Positions 7,674 through 15,984 are shown, counted from the stretch's first letter. The stretch is DNA of 19,094 nucleotides from JAQVUB01 sp033809415 (GCA_033809415.1 JAPXLT010000062.1:1-19094); one strand, 5' to 3'. Made by a program: numbers and translations. The notes: generated by a model from the letters alone, not told the origin.

Positions 7674-9242
7674 ATGAAAGATTTAACCAGCAGCGTTTAT
7701 ACCTTTGAGAAGCTCATACGAGGCAATTATCTCTATGTGGACAAGACGGAATATATCTGGAAACTGGTGCGCCCCGCATCCGGGATTTACTTCATGTCCC
7801 GTCCGCGCCGCTTTGGCAAGTCGCTGACCGTCTCGACCCTCAAGGCGGTGTTCCAGGGGAAGAAGGAACTTTTCAAGGGGCTCGCCATCCATGACAAGGA
7901 ATATGATTGGAAGGAGTATCCGGTCATCCACCTGGACATGGCGAGCTGCGATGCCCGGACGCCGCTGGCGCTGCGCAAATATCTTGTCCGGGTCTTGACT
8001 GAATCGGCTTCCTCGCACCGTGTTTCGGTCGATATCCATGAAGATGAACTGGCTGCCTCGTTCGAGTCCCTCATCCGGGCTGTCGCGAACGCGAAGGATT
8101 CCCCCGTCGTCATTCTCCTTGACGAATACGACAAGCCGATCCTGAATACGCTGTCGACTCCGGAGGTCACGGCATGCCGGGATGTCCTCAAGGGGTTCTA
8201 CTCCCCGATCAAGAAATGCGAAAGCCTCGAGCGGTTCGTTTTCGTCACCGGCGTCACCAAGTTCTCGCACGTCTCGCTCTTCTCCGAACTCAACAACCTG
8301 GCCGACATCACCATGCACGCGGAATTCGCCACCATGCTCGGCTACACGCAGCAGGAATTCGAGGACAACTTCCGCGAGGTGATCGACCAGACCAGCTCGC
8401 GCCTGAAAATCCCACGCGAAGAACTCCTGCAGAAAATCAAGGACTGGTACGACGGGTACCGCTTCCATGCCGGTGCCGAATCGGTGTACAACCCAGTTTC
8501 TCTGGCCTCGTTCTTCCTCAGCGGCGGGGAGTTCAACAACTACTGGTTCTCGACGGGGACGCCCTCGTTCCTCATCGAACTGATCCGGAAGCAGCGTTTC
8601 AGCTTCGAGGAAGTCCTGAGCAAACCGGTGTCCGGGATCGCCTTCTCCGCCTACGAGGTCGACCGCCTCGAGCCGCTGCCCTTGCTGCTGCAGACCGGCT
8701 ACCTGACCATCCGCGACGCCTTCGAGGACTTCGGCATGACCTTCTACAACCTCGCCTTCCCGAACTTCGAGGTGCGCTCCGCCTTCGACACCTACCTGCT
8801 CAACGCCTACACCGGCATCAGCAAGGAGGCGCTCGAGGGCACCAGCGCCAGGCTGGCCCGCAACGTCCGCAGCGGCGACGTCGATGCCTTCATGGACGAC
8901 ATGAGGGGCTTCTTCGCCAGCATCCCCTACGACATCCAGCTGCCCGATGAGAAATACTACCAGACCGTCTTCTTCCTGCTATTCCTGATGCTCGGGGTCT
9001 ACATCGAGGCGGAATCACGCACCGGAAACGGGCGCATCGACGCCGTGGCGGCCTGCGGGGACTGGATCTACATCTTCGAATTCAAGCTGGACAGGACGGC
9101 CGACATCGCGCTCGAGCAGATCAAGGGCAAGGAATATTTTCTCAAATACCGCCATTCTGGAAAGCGGATCATCCTGATCGGCGCCAACTTCGACACCCAG
9201 AAACGCCAGCTCGCCGAATGGAAGCAGGCTCCGGCACAGTAA
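7674..9242 (+). CDS. AAA-ATPase-like / PD-(D/E)XK nuclease-domain protein
   Basis: A 522-residue protein with an N-terminal AAA-ATPase-like domain (PF09820 type) and a C-terminal PDDEXK_9 (DUF1703) nuclease domain. Walker A is SRPRRFGKS (42-50) and Walker B is VVILLDEYDK (145-154). The nuclease motif is GRIDAV (Asp456) followed by IFEFK (Glu469, Lys471), so both centres look intact. The biological role of this family, often present in many copies per genome in gut anaerobes, is not established; a mobile or defence role is speculation. The start was placed at 7674 because GGGGGA lies 8 nt before it and the family begins there; the 64 upstream codons are repeat DNA. The second half is clearly richer in G+C than its neighbours, with long shadow frames on both strands, hinting at transfer. 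Confidence 0.9.
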   Translation: MKDLTSSVYTFEKLIRGNYLYVDKTEYIWKLVRPASGIYFMSRPRRFGKSLTVSTLKAVFQGKKELFKGLAIHDKEYDWKEYPVIHLDMASCDARTPLALRKYLVRVLTESASSHRVSVDIHEDELAASFESLIRAVANAKDSPVVILLDEYDKPILNTLSTPEVTACRDVLKGFYSPIKKCESLERFVFVTGVTKFSHVSLFSELNNLADITMHAEFATMLGYTQQEFEDNFREVIDQTSSRLKIPREELLQKIKDWYDGYRFHAGAESVYNPVSLASFFLSGGEFNNYWFSTGTPSFLIELIRKQRFSFEEVLSKPVSGIAFSAYEVDRLEPLPLLLQTGYLTIRDAFEDFGMTFYNLAFPNFEVRSAFDTYLLNAYTGISKEALEGTSARLARNVRSGDVDAFMDDMRGFFASIPYDIQLPDEKYYQTVFFLLFLMLGVYIEAESRTGNGRIDAVAACGDWIYIFEFKLDRTADIALEQIKGKEYFLKYRHSGKRIILIGANFDTQKRQLAEWKQAPAQ

Positions 9243-9269
9243 TACGTCAATGAAGCCAGGTGACTGTTT

Positions 9270-10613
9270 TTATTTTTGAAACGGGAATGATTCATGGGGC
9301 GGGATTGTTTCCGTCTGAATCGAAAACTGATTGACCAGCGTATTGCTGTCCTCTTCCGTACCTTCTGGAAGTGGATAGAGCTGATCGCGAAGTTCATAGG
9401 TTGCATCCACGGCAGTCTTGACCATCGCGATCGAATATCGTGCGGCGAAGTGGTGCCGCTGAGCCTCATAGCCACCTTGCAGCAGGAAATTGCCTGGACA
9501 CATATATTCTTGATAGGAGGTGGCAGCAAAGGCGATAAAGGCCTTGCGGAAGGCACTATGCCATTTTACTTCAGCACCCAGTTCTGCGCACCACTCGCCG
9601 GGGACTCCGACAAAACAAACATCGCCGATCGCAAGACACTGGATTTCCAAATCGATCTCCTTCTTCCCGAGGTCCCAATCCGACAACAGGCTTTTATTGT
9701 CACGAAAACTGGGACGAAGCGGAACGCGCAGAGTCCGGCAAAGTGCCCCGACCTTTGGCGCTTTCATCCGGAAGCGTGCCTGGTTGCGAGTTGCGTCCAG
9801 CATTCCCCGGAAGATTCCTTCGGCCAGCTCGATTCCCATCTGCCTTGTCCCCTCGGAGCCGAGTTCATCCTTCTTCGGGATCATGTTTCCACAGGCGCCG
9901 CTGACGAACATACATGCAGCGCCCGTCTCCGAGGTCACATAATCGCAAAAGACACCTGGATAATCTGCCGAGATACGCCGCCCGCCGGTGCCCGGCGAGT
10001 GCGCCGCCAGCGGATGCGCCGCATAATTGCCGATCACAAATGCGGGAAATTGACTGTTCACCGGATAAAACAAGACACACCCTAATTCCTGATCGGTAAA
10101 TCCGTCCGCGAGGTGTCGGAGTTCCGCCCGATGTGGCAGAAAAGCGGCATAATTATCCGCTGTACAGACGCGGCGATTTTTATTCACATCCACCTTGGTA
10201 GAATAGAAATATGTGTTGCATTCCACTTGCTTTGGCTTCTCGATGAGTTCTCTACATGCCGCCAGCAGTTGTTTTTCAAGGAAGTCCAGGTATGGCAAGT
10301 TCAAGTGGTCTGCGTAGCCTGCTTCACTGTTGGTCTGCGGACCGCCATGCGTATGAGTAAAGGTGAGCATCACCGCTTCCGGCGGGATTCCAAGAATGGT
10401 TCCGCACTCCTGGCGGAACTTCTGGATATACTTCACATCCAAGCATTGCAAATCGAAACTGACCAGCAGGACTTTCCGCTCGCCGTCATCGGCCAGCAGT
10501 CCTGTCATATAGAGATCATTCCATTTCGAGAAGGAGACGTCCACCATACTGTAGCCGGAAACAAGGACTCCTATTTCCGGAGTAATGTTTTGCTTGAACC
10601 ACGAAATTTTCAT
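9270..10613 (-). CDS. Neutral/alkaline ceramidase-like metal hydrolase
   Basis: A 447-residue protein resembling the N-terminal catalytic domain of neutral/alkaline non-lysosomal ceramidases (PF04734). These zinc amidases cleave N-acyl-sphingosines, though bacterial relatives of this shorter form have unproven substrates. Motifs: FTHTHGGP (His87/His89), NYAAHPLAAHSPGTGGRRISADYPG-like block around His200, SGACGNMIP at 238-246 in place of the usual nucleophile loop, and GVPGEW (Glu340). His89, His200 and Glu340 are the presumed zinc ligands. No signal peptide is seen, so it is probably cytoplasmic and acts on imported material. GGAGGA lies 6 nt before the ATG. It converges on the ATPase gene, leaving 27 bp between the stops. 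Confidence 0.82.
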   Translation of the reverse strand: MKISWFKQNITPEIGVLVSGYSMVDVSFSKWNDLYMTGLLADDGERKVLLVSFDLQCLDVKYIQKFRQECGTILGIPPEAVMLTFTHTHGGPQTNSEAGYADHLNLPYLDFLEKQLLAACRELIEKPKQVECNTYFYSTKVDVNKNRRVCTADNYAAFLPHRAELRHLADGFTDQELGCVLFYPVNSQFPAFVIGNYAAHPLAAHSPGTGGRRISADYPGVFCDYVTSETGAACMFVSGACGNMIPKKDELGSEGTRQMGIELAEGIFRGMLDATRNQARFRMKAPKVGALCRTLRVPLRPSFRDNKSLLSDWDLGKKEIDLEIQCLAIGDVCFVGVPGEWCAELGAEVKWHSAFRKAFIAFAATSYQEYMCPGNFLLQGGYEAQRHHFAARYSIAMVKTAVDATYELRDQLYPLPEGTEEDSNTLVNQFSIQTETIPPHESFPFQK

Positions 10614-10653
10614 AGTATTCCTCCACAGCCATTCCTCGATTGCAGAAATTAAA

Positions 10654-10677
10654 AATGCGAACTCATGCTATCGCATT
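10654..10677. promoter_or_regulatory. Inverted repeat upstream of the ceramidase-like gene
   Basis: AATGCGA (10654-10660) and TCGCATT (10671-10677) are perfect 7-bp arms around a 10-nt centre, 41 bp upstream of the ATG at 10613. It could be an operator or a leader hairpin. No similar site was seen near the GntR/LacI regulator. Confidence 0.35.
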
Positions 10678-10708
10678 GACAGGTAAAACAAAAAACAACG
10701 GAGGCAGC

Positions 10709-10792
10709 ATGAATCCGCTAAAAATTACCATAACCGTTCTCAAGCAGTTTTTCCAGTTCATGCCACAAAAGTTATTCATTCATCTGGATTGA
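10709..10792 (+). pseudogene. Short ORF, possible N-terminal remnant of an IS4-type transposase
   Basis: A 27-codon frame (MNPLKITITVLKQFFQFMPQ..., ending HLD) with an excellent GGAGG ribosome binding site 4 nt before the ATG. The phrase ITVLKQFFQFMP resembles the start of DUF4372-type IS4-family transposases (…VLxQLxxxIP…), but the match is from memory and short. If right, the rest of the gene has been lost. It ends 58 bp before MITE-like copy A. It could equally be a small real peptide or chance. Confidence 0.3.
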
Positions 10793-10850
10793 GAACGCAA
10801 AAGCAGGGTTTGTACGACATCTCAAAGAGAAGATCAAATATGCTTTTGCC

Positions 10851-11051
10851 GTAATGGGTTAGTCTTCTGTAGTGCGGGGTGCGGGGTGCGGGGTGCGGGT
10901 CAGACGTGGTGGACGGCGTGGACAGTGTGGACAAAGTGGACAGGACAAGCCCCGCCGCACCCCACGACAGTCAGAATAATCACAACCGGGACGGTTGCGC
11001 TACTTTTTAAACCAGCGCCCCCTGCACTCTGTACTACAGAAGAGGCATTAC
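10851..11051. mobile_element. MITE-like element, copy A
   Basis: About 201 bp. The perfect 11-bp terminal inverted repeats are TCTTCTGTAGT (10863-10873) and ACTACAGAAGA (11033-11043), with weaker complementarity continuing outward (GTAATG ... CATTAC). Inside are four GTGCGGG units (10872-10899), four 9-bp units of the GTGTGGACA type (about 10905-10940), then a core (10955-11011) identical over 57 bp to copy B. The core contains the hairpin CAACCG-GGA-CGGTTG, followed by ACTTTTTAAA. No protein is encoded. Confidence 0.8.
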
Positions 11052-11094
11052 CTTTTGCCCATCATTTCATATTACGTGTTTCATCATCAAGAGC

Positions 11095-11125
11095 TTGACA
11101 AGCGGAAAGATAAAATTAATGTAAT
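11095..11125 (+). promoter_or_regulatory. Possible promoter of the DUF4838 gene
   Basis: A consensus -35 box TTGACA (11095-11100) is followed at 19 bp by TGTAAT (11120-11125). The spacing is longer than ideal, so only the -35 box is convincing. Confidence 0.38.
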
Positions 11126-11180
11126 GGGGTAACTCTGTTTTGTTTGTGGCGAATCAAAAAGTAGCAAAAAAGGTACAAGG

Positions 11181-14171
11181 ATGAGAACATTTACGGCATG
11201 TGTTGCAGCCATGTTTTTTATGCTGTCGCTGCGTGGTTTGGCTAATGTGGTTCTGGTTCGGGATGGAAGCAGCGACTTCGAGATTGTGATCCGGGAAAAT
11301 GCTCCGAGGGTAACTCGTTTCGCCGCCGACGAGCTGGCGACCTATGTGCAGAAAGTGACCGGAGTCAAACTGGCTACAGTTACACAGCGTACACCGGGAC
11401 GACGTCCGCTCTATGTCGGCAGTCATGGGGACTTGAGCGGCGCCGAATTCGCCCAGGAAAATTATGCGGGGAAGGAGCGCTTCCGGCTGGCCGAGCATGG
11501 CGACGGCCTAGTGATCATGGGTGCGGATGAGGAGAAAAATCCGATATCGCGTGATTATGGCGACTTCGGGCTGCTTTTCGGCGTCTATGAATTCCTCGAA
11601 CGCTACTTGGGTGTGCGCTGGTACACGCCCGGCGTTTTTGGCGAGTGCTTTGTGCCAAAGACGGAGGTTACGCTGACCCAGTTGCCGGTTGATCAGACCC
11701 CGAACTATTGGAGCCGCATGGTCTGGCCCTATGTCTATAATGAATTTACAGAGAAAGAATCGCTGCTGTGGAACCGGCGCATGCGGATGTTCGGAACCGG
11801 CAATGGAGGCGCAAATCACAGCTTCATGGATATGTATTTTATCTATAAGGAAAGCAGACCGGAGATTTTTGCCCTCAAGCCGGATGGACACAGCCGCGAA
11901 TTTGGCAATTTGCGGGCTGGGATTGATCCGAAACAGCGGAAATGGGCTGTGTATCCGCAGTTCTGTTTCAGCAATCCCTTGACGGTGCAATCGTATTGTG
12001 AGATGATCGACCGCTGGTATGCAGGCGATGCGGAGGTGCGCGCCGCCTGGAAGACGATGCCACCGACCGATACGCAAATCTATCTCGTGCCAAATGACAA
12101 TTTCACTACGCAGCCCTGCTACTGCAAGGAGTGCCAGGCGGCGATTCGAGCCTGGACAGGCGTGCACAAAGGCACTATGAGCGGGCTGGTCTGGGATTTC
12201 ACCCGGAAGGTGGCCGAGTATTGCGCCCATAAATATCCGGACAAGAAGGTGATGACCCTGGCCTACGAAGGCTATTATCAGCCCCCGAAGCAACCCTTGC
12301 CCGACAATGTGGTAGTGCAGATTTGCGTAAATCCGTATATTATCTATATGGGCGCGGCAGACTATCGCCGCAACTTTGATGAAACGCTAAAGCAGTGGAG
12401 CCAAAAGGTGAAGGAAATCTCGATCTGGCACTACTTGCTGCCGTATGACTATTTCCCGTATGCGATGCCGCATATCATGTATGACTGGCATCGGGCATAT
12501 CCGGCCATCAAGGCCAGTTTCCTCGAACTGAATAATTTCACCAAACCGGGACTTCCGCTGAGCAAGCACTACAGACCGGGCACCAGCACCTATGATCTGG
12601 GGCAAGTCCACCTGAATGTCTATTTCGCCATGAAAGGAATGTGGGGAACTGATCTTGATGTGAGTGAGGAAATGATGCACCACTGCCAACTTTTCTATGG
12701 CCCGGCCGCCCGACCAATGCAAGCCTACTACGAATTGACGATTATACGCTGGCAAAATGTCGGTGGCAAGCGCAATGCCAAGGGCAGCGCATACGCCAAA
12801 TTCTCCGGCAAAGAACTCTATGAGGAAATCTACCCGCCCGAGGTGGTGTCGCAGATGCGGCAGTTGCTCGATGAGGCGGCCAGCCTGGTAAAGCCTGGAA
12901 CAATCTACCAAGAGCGCTTGACTTGGCTGCGGACAGCGTTCCTGGATTTGTTTTTCGCAGCAGCGGACGCCTATGCAAAGGAGATGACCGTGTCGCGTGA
13001 CCTGGTTCTAACTCCATATGCCGGTGCAGAACCGGTGATTGACGGGCGTATGGACGACGCGTTCTGGCAGACCTTGCCGGAGCAGTACTTTGTCCGCTTC
13101 GATTCGCCGGTACCGCCGCGTTATCCGACCACATTCCGGGTCGGAGTGGCAGGCGGCAAGCTGTGTCTGGCTTTGCATGCGACCGATCCCGACAGCTCGG
13201 CTCAGCGCCTGACCCGCACCAGCCACGACAGCGAAGTATTCATGGATGACTCGATGGAGTTGTTCGTGGTGCCTGACCCGTCCAGGCCGGATGTCTACAA
13301 GCAGATTATGATCAATCTGCTTGATGTTGTTTGTGATGTGTCATTGGGTGATGGCAAGAATTACACGACCGGACGCAGCTATGAGAGTGGCATCGTCGTC
13401 AAGACAGTGCGCGGGGACGGCTTTTTTGACATGGAGTTTGCCATTCCGCTGGAAAGTCTTGGAATCGCAGCCGACCGCAACACCCGTTTCAGCATGAATC
13501 TATGCAGGAACAAGCGCAGCGGAGTAGGCGAAAACCATGAGTCTTCACAGTGGCACTGCACCTATAACAACGGTTTTGGCTATCTGATTGGCGCACCGCA
13601 GATTGCGATAGTTGGAGTAGGCGAACGGATCATTGATTTCAGCGATCCGTCCCTGGTGGTGCCGCATGTTTTGATACCAATGCCCAATGATAGAGCCGGG
13701 AAGCCCGTGGACAAGGGAGTAGCCTGGTCTATTGAAGGCGGAGTTGGACGGCTGACTGTGACACTGGACAGCGACAACCATCGCTACGACTACGGAGCTT
13801 TCACATTCAGGGAATTGGTCGGAGCGAAAATCGACCGTGACTCCTACATCGAAATCCGTTTTCGCAATCCGGATGCCGCCTTCCATCATACTCTGAGCTA
13901 TGCCTTTCGAGAGCCGGATGGCGAGATCAAAGCCGACTATTCACGCTTTGTCAAGAACGAGTCTTTTGACACATGGCGCGTCCGGGCAGTCCGCATTGCC
14001 GATGGCGGCTATCAGGGCAGGGTCAAAAAAGCGATTTTTGATCCAGACAGCATTTATTCGGTGCAGATTTACTCGAGCGGAAAGCATGATGGCCAAGCGC
14101 GGACACTCGAAATCGATTATATTCGAATCACCAACGAACCGCTGACCGAACCGTATATCGAACCAAAATAG
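11181..14171 (+). CDS. Secreted DUF4838 glycosidase-like protein with CBM9-like domain
   Basis: A 996-residue exoprotein. Residues 1-21 are a signal peptide (hydrophobic VAAMFFMLSLRGLA, likely cut after Ala21). Residues about 30-155 resemble the N-terminal domain of alpha-glucuronidase/GH20-type enzymes (APRVTRFAADELATYVQKVTG-like). The DUF4838 core follows (about 170-480, with the typical CYCKEC at 313-318 and RVWY-like RWYTPG before it). Residues about 610-812 form a CBM9-like module (PVIDGRMDDAFWQTL, DDSMELFV, MEFAIPLESLGI). The last 180 residues are a beta-rich domain of unknown type. DUF4838 proteins sit in polysaccharide-use loci; the substrate is not known. AAAGG lies 7 nt before the ATG. 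The next gene is also secreted but has its own promoter. Confidence 0.9.
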   Translation: MRTFTACVAAMFFMLSLRGLANVVLVRDGSSDFEIVIRENAPRVTRFAADELATYVQKVTGVKLATVTQRTPGRRPLYVGSHGDLSGAEFAQENYAGKERFRLAEHGDGLVIMGADEEKNPISRDYGDFGLLFGVYEFLERYLGVRWYTPGVFGECFVPKTEVTLTQLPVDQTPNYWSRMVWPYVYNEFTEKESLLWNRRMRMFGTGNGGANHSFMDMYFIYKESRPEIFALKPDGHSREFGNLRAGIDPKQRKWAVYPQFCFSNPLTVQSYCEMIDRWYAGDAEVRAAWKTMPPTDTQIYLVPNDNFTTQPCYCKECQAAIRAWTGVHKGTMSGLVWDFTRKVAEYCAHKYPDKKVMTLAYEGYYQPPKQPLPDNVVVQICVNPYIIYMGAADYRRNFDETLKQWSQKVKEISIWHYLLPYDYFPYAMPHIMYDWHRAYPAIKASFLELNNFTKPGLPLSKHYRPGTSTYDLGQVHLNVYFAMKGMWGTDLDVSEEMMHHCQLFYGPAARPMQAYYELTIIRWQNVGGKRNAKGSAYAKFSGKELYEEIYPPEVVSQMRQLLDEAASLVKPGTIYQERLTWLRTAFLDLFFAAADAYAKEMTVSRDLVLTPYAGAEPVIDGRMDDAFWQTLPEQYFVRFDSPVPPRYPTTFRVGVAGGKLCLALHATDPDSSAQRLTRTSHDSEVFMDDSMELFVVPDPSRPDVYKQIMINLLDVVCDVSLGDGKNYTTGRSYESGIVVKTVRGDGFFDMEFAIPLESLGIAADRNTRFSMNLCRNKRSGVGENHESSQWHCTYNNGFGYLIGAPQIAIVGVGERIIDFSDPSLVVPHVLIPMPNDRAGKPVDKGVAWSIEGGVGRLTVTLDSDNHRYDYGAFTFRELVGAKIDRDSYIEIRFRNPDAAFHHTLSYAFREPDGEIKADYSRFVKNESFDTWRVRAVRIADGGYQGRVKKAIFDPDSIYSVQIYSSGKHDGQARTLEIDYIRITNEPLTEPYIEPK

Positions 14172-14238
14172 CCGACTGACCGAAGTTGTATCCTGCCTCT
14201 TGCATACGGGAGCGTTCGGGCGTGGGAGGGCAAACATC

Positions 14239-14320
14239 AATCACAACCGGGACGGTTGCGCCACTTTTTAAACCTGCCCCCTGCGCCCCCGTTCCCAACG
14301 CATCACGCACCCTGTACTAC
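14239..14320. mobile_element. MITE-like element, partial copy C
   Basis: Positions 14239-14272 match the hairpin-containing part of the core of copies A and B with one change (T to C at about 14262). The right arm (CCGTTCCCAACGCATCACGC, then ACC and GTACTAC) also matches copy B but stops before the CAGAAGA of the terminal repeat. The left half (7-mers, 9-mers and left terminus) is missing. Confidence 0.7.
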
Positions 14321-14367
14321 CCTTTGCGGAAAATATGTTATTTTTACGTCACTTCTTGCTTTTTTAC

Positions 14368-14397
14368 TTGTATTTCGAGAAATTACGCTTATATAAA
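14368..14397 (+). promoter_or_regulatory. Promoter of the beta-helix protein gene
   Basis: TTGTAT (14368-14373) and TATAAA (14392-14397) are separated by 18 bp in an AT-rich stretch, about 60 bp before the ATG. AGAAAGGG before the start at 14461 is a good ribosome binding site. Confidence 0.55.
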
Positions 14398-14460
14398 ATA
14401 CATGTTACGGAGAATCTTACTCTATAACCAAGAATAACTGAAAATAAGAAAGGGAAAACC

Positions 14461-15768
14461 ATGATCAGATTTGTGACGACATTGATAGTTTTGACACTGG
14501 GGCTCAACGTATTCGCCGCCGATTTTTATGTCTGCCAGAGTGCAGGCAAGAAGAAGGGGCCCGGCACCAAGGAAGCTCCCTACAAGGCGATATTCGACGC
14601 GGTCAAGAATGCCCAGCCCGGTGACACCATCCATATGGCAGCTGGTTCCTATACGGGGCAGATGGGGGCAAGCGAGATCATTATCAACAAGCCCGTGACG
14701 ATTATCGGCGGCTACAGCCCCGGCTTTACTGAACGCAACGTCACGAAGTATCCGACGATGATCCAGCCCCTTAATGAAAAAAACGACACGAAGGGACTCG
14801 GTGTTCTTACGCTTGACCTGCCTGCGGGCCCCGGACCTGACATGGTCATTGACGGCTTGATAATCGACCAGAGCTACATGAACAGCTATCACGATGTCAA
14901 GGGCAAACCCGAAGGCGTGGAAACCGGCAAGTGGCTCGAACCCCCTGCCAAGGGTTCCAAGGACAAGTTCGCTTCTGCAAAATCCTACTCGATTTTTAAT
15001 CCGGTAAAGAGCCGTTATGAAGGCAATATCATTGTGAAGAACTGCGTGATCGCCAACAGTGGCAACTTCGGCATCAATATTTCACTCTTCAAGGGCACGG
15101 TCAAGATCCTGAACAACGTCTTTGTCGCCTGCCGTATGGAATCATGCGACGTCGCATCTTCCAATGCCAAAGCCGGTCAAGTCGAGTGCGAATTCGCCTA
15201 TAACACGGTTCTTTTCACCTGGAGCCGCACCGACGAACTCGCCGACATGGGCTACGGCTTCCGTTGCATCTCGAATGTCACCTCGAATATCCACCACAAT
15301 ATTTTCGGCCTGAATGTCTTCTCCGGAGTCGGCAACGACAAGGGAGACCCGAAGAGCAAAAATGTCACGCTGGATAATAACGTTTTCTTCCTTAACAAGC
15401 AGTCGGACGTCACCGCCGTCAAGAGTCCGAACATCCTGCATTTGCGTGTGGACAGCGACGAATTTGAAGATATGGAAGACTTCCCCGGAATGGAAAGCGT
15501 CGAGGACAACATTTCTCTGAAGGACCCCGCTATTTTCAAGGGAATCATCAACGACGCCTATCTCACAGGGTTCCTCAATGCGACCTATACCGAAAAAACC
15601 AGCTACGATGAAAATTCCCCCGCCAACGTCTTCCGGGCGGCCATGGGTATGAACAAAGTCGGCAAGATCGAGAGCCAGGTTTCAATGTACGCCAACCGTT
15701 ACCCGCTGGCGGAGACCTATCTGCTCTTCGGTGCTCTGAAGGATTACGGCGCACAGCAAATCAAGTAA
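14461..15768 (+). CDS. Secreted right-handed parallel beta-helix protein (DUF1565-type)
   Basis: A 435-residue protein with a signal peptide (about 1-19, IVLTLGLNVFA-A) and the DUF1565 start pattern: DFYVCQSAGKKKGPGTKEAPYKAIFDAVKNAQPGDTI-like, then AAGSYTG and GGYSPGF. The middle has beta-helix turns rich in N and V (IIVKNCVIANSGNFGINIS, VKILNNVFVAC, SNIHHNIFGLNVFSG, VTLDNNVFFLN). Such folds bind or cut polysaccharides (pectate-lyase-like), but no lyase or hydrolase catalytic set can be pointed out. Codon use is notably uniform (GAC, AAG, AAC), and the gene has its own promoter, good ribosome binding site and strong terminator, suggesting high expression as a single-gene unit. Confidence 0.85.
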   Translation: MIRFVTTLIVLTLGLNVFAADFYVCQSAGKKKGPGTKEAPYKAIFDAVKNAQPGDTIHMAAGSYTGQMGASEIIINKPVTIIGGYSPGFTERNVTKYPTMIQPLNEKNDTKGLGVLTLDLPAGPGPDMVIDGLIIDQSYMNSYHDVKGKPEGVETGKWLEPPAKGSKDKFASAKSYSIFNPVKSRYEGNIIVKNCVIANSGNFGINISLFKGTVKILNNVFVACRMESCDVASSNAKAGQVECEFAYNTVLFTWSRTDELADMGYGFRCISNVTSNIHHNIFGLNVFSGVGNDKGDPKSKNVTLDNNVFFLNKQSDVTAVKSPNILHLRVDSDEFEDMEDFPGMESVEDNISLKDPAIFKGIINDAYLTGFLNATYTEKTSYDENSPANVFRAAMGMNKVGKIESQVSMYANRYPLAETYLLFGALKDYGAQQIK

Positions 15769-15796
15769 TAAGCTCAAGCATAATAGCTTTACTTGA

Positions 15797-15835
15797 AACC
15801 CCGGGTTGTTTGCTACAGCCCGGGGTTGTTTTTTC
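15797..15835 (+). terminator. Rho-independent terminator of the beta-helix gene
   Basis: AACCCCGGG (15797-15805) pairs perfectly with CCCGGGGTT (15819-15827) around a 13-nt loop, followed by GTTTTTTC. It lies 29 bp after the stop codon. It is the clearest terminator in the window. Confidence 0.92.
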
Positions 15836-15870
15836 GTGGCTTTTCGTGTGGTTCGTGGTTAAAAAAAAAA
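15831..15870 (-). repeat. Dispersed repeat family D, phased end (copy 4)
   Basis: The minus strand reads TTAACCACGAACCACACGAA, then AAGCCACGAAAAAACA, the same 11-bp-phased CACGAAAAG theme as copies 1 and 3. It begins inside the T-tract of the terminator at 15797-15835. Confidence 0.5.
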
Positions 15871-15912
15871 TGGATTGCATGCTCCAGCAATCTTTTCACA
15901 CGATGATCTTTT

Positions 15913-15958
15913 TTGAAATTTGCGAAAAAAGACATATATTGTCTTATATTGCAAATTT
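15913..15958 (+). promoter_or_regulatory. Promoter with nested dyad operator, AbiEi gene
   Basis: TTGAAA (15913-15918) and TATATT (15935-15940) are 16 bp apart. A nested, exactly symmetric dyad lies over them. The outer arms are AAATTTGC (15916-15923) and GCAAATTT (15951-15958); the inner arms are AAGACA (15929-15934) and TGTCTT (15940-15945). All arms are perfect and centred at 15937. AbiEi antitoxins are known to repress their own operon by binding inverted repeats, so this is a likely autoregulatory operator. Confidence 0.65.
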
Positions 15959-15984
15959 GAACCATATTTAGAAAAAGTCAAATT

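Larger units (their letters stand above)
10614..11180. other. 567-bp divergent intergenic region
   Basis: Lies between the ceramidase-like gene (minus) and the DUF4838 gene (plus). In order it holds an inverted repeat (10654-10677), a 27-codon possible transposase remnant (10709-10792), a GCAAAAGCA/TGCTTTTGC inverted repeat around 10796-10850, MITE-like element copy A (10851-11051), and a candidate promoter for the DUF4838 gene (11095-11125). Confidence 0.8.
14172..14460. other. Intergenic region with partial MITE-like copy and promoter
   Basis: 289 bp with no gene. The first 65 bp show nothing recognisable. Then come the partial element copy C (14239-14320) and a candidate promoter (14368-14397). 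The small minus-strand frame across 14128-14310 is the translation of the repeat. Confidence 0.7.

Noticed and set aside
7683..8468. 261-codon antisense frame opposite the ATPase gene
   Set aside because: No family resemblance; the plus-strand frame has clear Walker and nuclease motifs.
8174..8950. 258-codon open frame on the plus strand inside the ATPase gene
   Set aside because: Arg/Pro-rich low-complexity translation caused by the GC-rich third positions of the real gene.
9243..9280. Terminator between the ATPase and ceramidase-like genes
   Set aside because: Only a 4-bp stem (GTCA/TGAC) with an 11-nt loop precedes the T-run; too weak to call.
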